This document shows positions 5,858-7,339 of a stretch of DNA of 7,339 nucleotides, piece by piece. Source of the DNA: Oscillospiraceae bacterium (GTDB taxonomy: Bacteria; Bacillota; Clostridia; Oscillospirales; Ruminococcaceae); the NCBI GenBank assembly GCA_017396055.1, contig JAFQND010000030.1, positions 1 through 7,339 of the forward strand, written 5' to 3'. The position numbers and the translations under genes are program-made. Each line of letters begins with the position of its first letter. Within the stretch, counting starts at the first letter, position 1. The notes below the pieces were generated by a model that worked only from the letters and a program-made list of their open reading frames with translations, was not told where the DNA came from and did no database searches.

Positions 5858-6529
5858 TCAATAGGGGCGGACGCCGTCGGCAAAAACGATCAGCGGTGCG
5901 GTCGCCCACGGGTGGAAGAGGCTGGTGTTCCATTTCTGGTCCTTGCCCCATGCTTCAAAGACAGTGGTGGCGCCCTCGGCGAGCATATTCAGCCAGCAGC
6001 CGGGATCGAGAACGAGCTTTTCGGCAAGCTCCCGCTCGCCTTCTCTGACCAGGGCGGCAAGGGCAAAATAGGCCATATAGACGCCGGAAGAGGTCAGTTT
6101 CTTTTCGGCGATGAAATCGATGAGCCGGCGGCGAAGCGCGTCATCGTCGGTGCCGATATGGAAGAGCAGCGGCAGAATATTGGAATGGACCGCCGAATGG
6201 GTCAGAGCCGGCGAGTCGCAGAACAGACCGGTGGCTTCATTATAAAATGTACGGACAAAGGCGGCTTTGGTCCGCTCGGTGCGGAAGGTGGGCGGCATGC
6301 CCAGAAGCTGATAATATTCGTCCAGGGCATCGAGGAATCCGCACCAGAAAGCACAAAGCACATTATGTACACCGGTACCGATGGGCCGGGACAGGGGAAA
6401 GTCATAGCCGTCGCGGAGGTTTTCCGGCCAGTCGACCAGATTCCACTTGTCGGTGACGTTTTCGGGCAGACCGTCGGCGTTGAGCTTTTTGAGAAAATGC
6501 CAGTAGATACCGGTGATGGCGGATTCCAT
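5858..6529 (-). CDS. GH78 alpha-L-rhamnosidase-like, C-terminal part after an in-frame TAG
   Basis: This 223-residue stretch continues the GH78 (alpha/alpha)6 barrel in exactly the same frame as the upstream fragment, separated only by TAG at 6532-6530. KWNLVDWPENLRDGYDF (28-44) is a typical barrel motif. GATTVFEAWGK (186-196) carries E192, which matches the GH78 general base region, and TSLFHPWATAPL (202-213) is the conserved end of the barrel. As a free-standing gene it would start at ATG 6529, directly after the TAG, with no visible Shine-Dalgarno sequence, and alone it would be half a barrel. It is therefore best read as the 3' half of one gene that is broken, misread or suppressed. The short C-terminus ends GVRPY without the usual C-terminal beta domain, as in some gut GH78 proteins. 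It is followed by the flavoprotein gene after 15 nt. Confidence 0.82.
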   Translation of the reverse strand: MESAITGIYWHFLKKLNADGLPENVTDKWNLVDWPENLRDGYDFPLSRPIGTGVHNVLCAFWCGFLDALDEYYQLLGMPPTFRTERTKAAFVRTFYNEATGLFCDSPALTHSAVHSNILPLLFHIGTDDDALRRRLIDFIAEKKLTSSGVYMAYFALAALVREGERELAEKLVLDPGCWLNMLAEGATTVFEAWGKDQKWNTSLFHPWATAPLIVFADGVRPY

Positions 6530-7339
6530 CTATTCGAGAAAATCACGGTCGCCGTCCATGGCATAGATCCAGCAGACCATAGCCGGGAACTGCAGCGAAG
6601 CATCGGCGATCTCCTGCATCAGGGAACCGCCGGAAACTGCCATCAGGCCGGGGCAGATAAACGCCGAATTGGCAAAGTCCCGCAGTGCTTTTTTATAAAG
6701 AGAGGTGTCTCCGGTCAGCACGGCGTGAGAGCGTCCGGTGACGGTGATGTCGTTGAGATACTGTCCCTTTTCGCGGGTGGGGCAGTCCATGAAATTTTCC
6801 TGTGCGCCATAGCGGATGGAATCGGCACAGAGCCTGAAAATTCTCTGCAGGTCGGGGTTATCGGTGGGGTAATCCTTTTTCTGCTCGAAGGGATAGTGGC
6901 GGATCACAAAGCGGATATCGGAAATTTCCGTTCCCTCGGGGAAGAGCAGTTCGGCATAGCGGAAGGCTTTGTAGTCGAACTGATCGAGGACATCTTCTTT
7001 TCCCGAGAGGACCCATCTGTCTTCATAGCGGCAGTTGCAGCGCATCTCAAACCGGACCGAACCGTCGTCGTTCAGTTCCTCGCCCAGACGGATGAGGACG
7101 GTGTCGCCCTTTTTGCCCTTTGCCTTTGCGGTGAGATATCCGACTGCTTCAAAGCCGAAATCGATGCGTACGCCGCCGGGGATCGGTTCTGTTTTTGCGG
7201 GGGCAGTTTCCGAGAAGACCAGCTGGGGGGTAGCCTGTTTTCTGAGGGTATAGTCCGCATGGCGGAAGACCGCGGCATTGCTCCACAAAGAATCGTCGAA
7301 GCAGCAGCTTTCAAAGCCCACTTCAGGTGCTGCGGAGTC
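6530..7339 (-). CDS. GH78 alpha-L-rhamnosidase-like, N-terminal part, cut by right edge and ended by TAG
   Basis: The frame is open at 7339, so the true start lies outside the window. GTG at 7321 has no ribosome binding site and lies inside the reading frame (DSAAPEVGFESCCFDD). The visible part holds the end of the substrate-binding beta domain (FDDSLWSNAAVFR), then the GH78 core with IDFGFEAVGYLTAKAKGKKG, and EELNDDGS. It ends in the barrel with NFMDCPTREKGQYLNDITVTG, where D179 and E184 (counted from GTG 7321) occupy the DCPxRE acid motif of the family. The enzyme would hydrolyse alpha-L-rhamnosides. TAG at 6532-6530 follows DGDRDFLE, in the middle of a barrel helix, and homology continues in frame beyond it. 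It is the first visible gene of the operon, and its promoter is outside. Confidence 0.85.
   Translation of the reverse strand, partial: DSAAPEVGFESCCFDDSLWSNAAVFRHADYTLRKQATPQLVFSETAPAKTEPIPGGVRIDFGFEAVGYLTAKAKGKKGDTVLIRLGEELNDDGSVRFEMRCNCRYEDRWVLSGKEDVLDQFDYKAFRYAELLFPEGTEISDIRFVIRHYPFEQKKDYPTDNPDLQRIFRLCADSIRYGAQENFMDCPTREKGQYLNDITVTGRSHAVLTGDTSLYKKALRDFANSAFICPGLMAVSGGSLMQEIADASLQFPAMVCWIYAMDGDRDFLE

Noticed and set aside
6530..6532. Genome-wide reassignment of TAG to a sense codon such as Gln
   Set aside because: Only one in-frame TAG appears in roughly 2,200 codons of coding sequence here; frequent reassignment should leave several.

Overview
The window looks like chromosomal DNA from a Gram-positive gut anaerobe, most likely an uncultured Clostridia member (Oscillospiraceae- or Lachnospiraceae-like). 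This is inferred, not measured, from strong AGGAGG-type ribosome binding sites, sigma-A-type promoters, a PadR/HAAS regulator-membrane pair, a VTC/DUF4956 pair, and clustered intracellular glycosidases in moderately GC-rich DNA. It is tightly packed. The longest gene-free stretch is about 240 bases, and no RNA gene, CRISPR array or mobile element is visible.

Layout from left to right. (1) 1-1155, minus strand: a VTC-domain polyphosphate-polymerase-like gene with a TTG start, followed by a DUF4956 membrane protein cut by the left edge. (2) 1156-1394: a divergent intergenic region with a convincing promoter for the rightward gene and a weaker one for the VTC gene. (3) 1395-2978, plus strand: a hexosaminidase D-like GH20 glycosidase. 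(4) 2986-3017: a hairpin terminator that serves both converging transcripts. (5) 3022-3827, minus strand: padR and a HAAS/DUF1700-like two- or three-helix membrane protein, overlapping by ATGA and driven by a near-consensus promoter studded with ATACT repeats. (6) 3953-7339, minus strand: a glycosidase operon read as GH78 rhamnosidase, then an iron-sulfur-type flavoprotein reductase, then GH29 fucosidase, closed by a terminator. The GH78 gene continues past the right edge and is split by an in-frame TAG at 6530-6532.

The GH20, GH29 and GH78 proteins would remove N-acetylhexosamine, fucose and rhamnose (or related sugars). The complete GH20 and GH29 proteins have no signal peptide, so they probably act in the cytoplasm on imported oligosaccharides. 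No transporter lies in the window. The VTC/DUF4956 and padR/HAAS pairs are separate modules for phosphate polymer and envelope functions.

The main points of interest are the single amber codon inside an otherwise continuous GH78 gene, the sodium-pump signature IGIIGGADGPTAI carried by a small HAAS membrane protein, the repeat-rich padR promoter, and a Cys-rich flavoprotein between two glycosidases. I found no clearly new multi-gene system.
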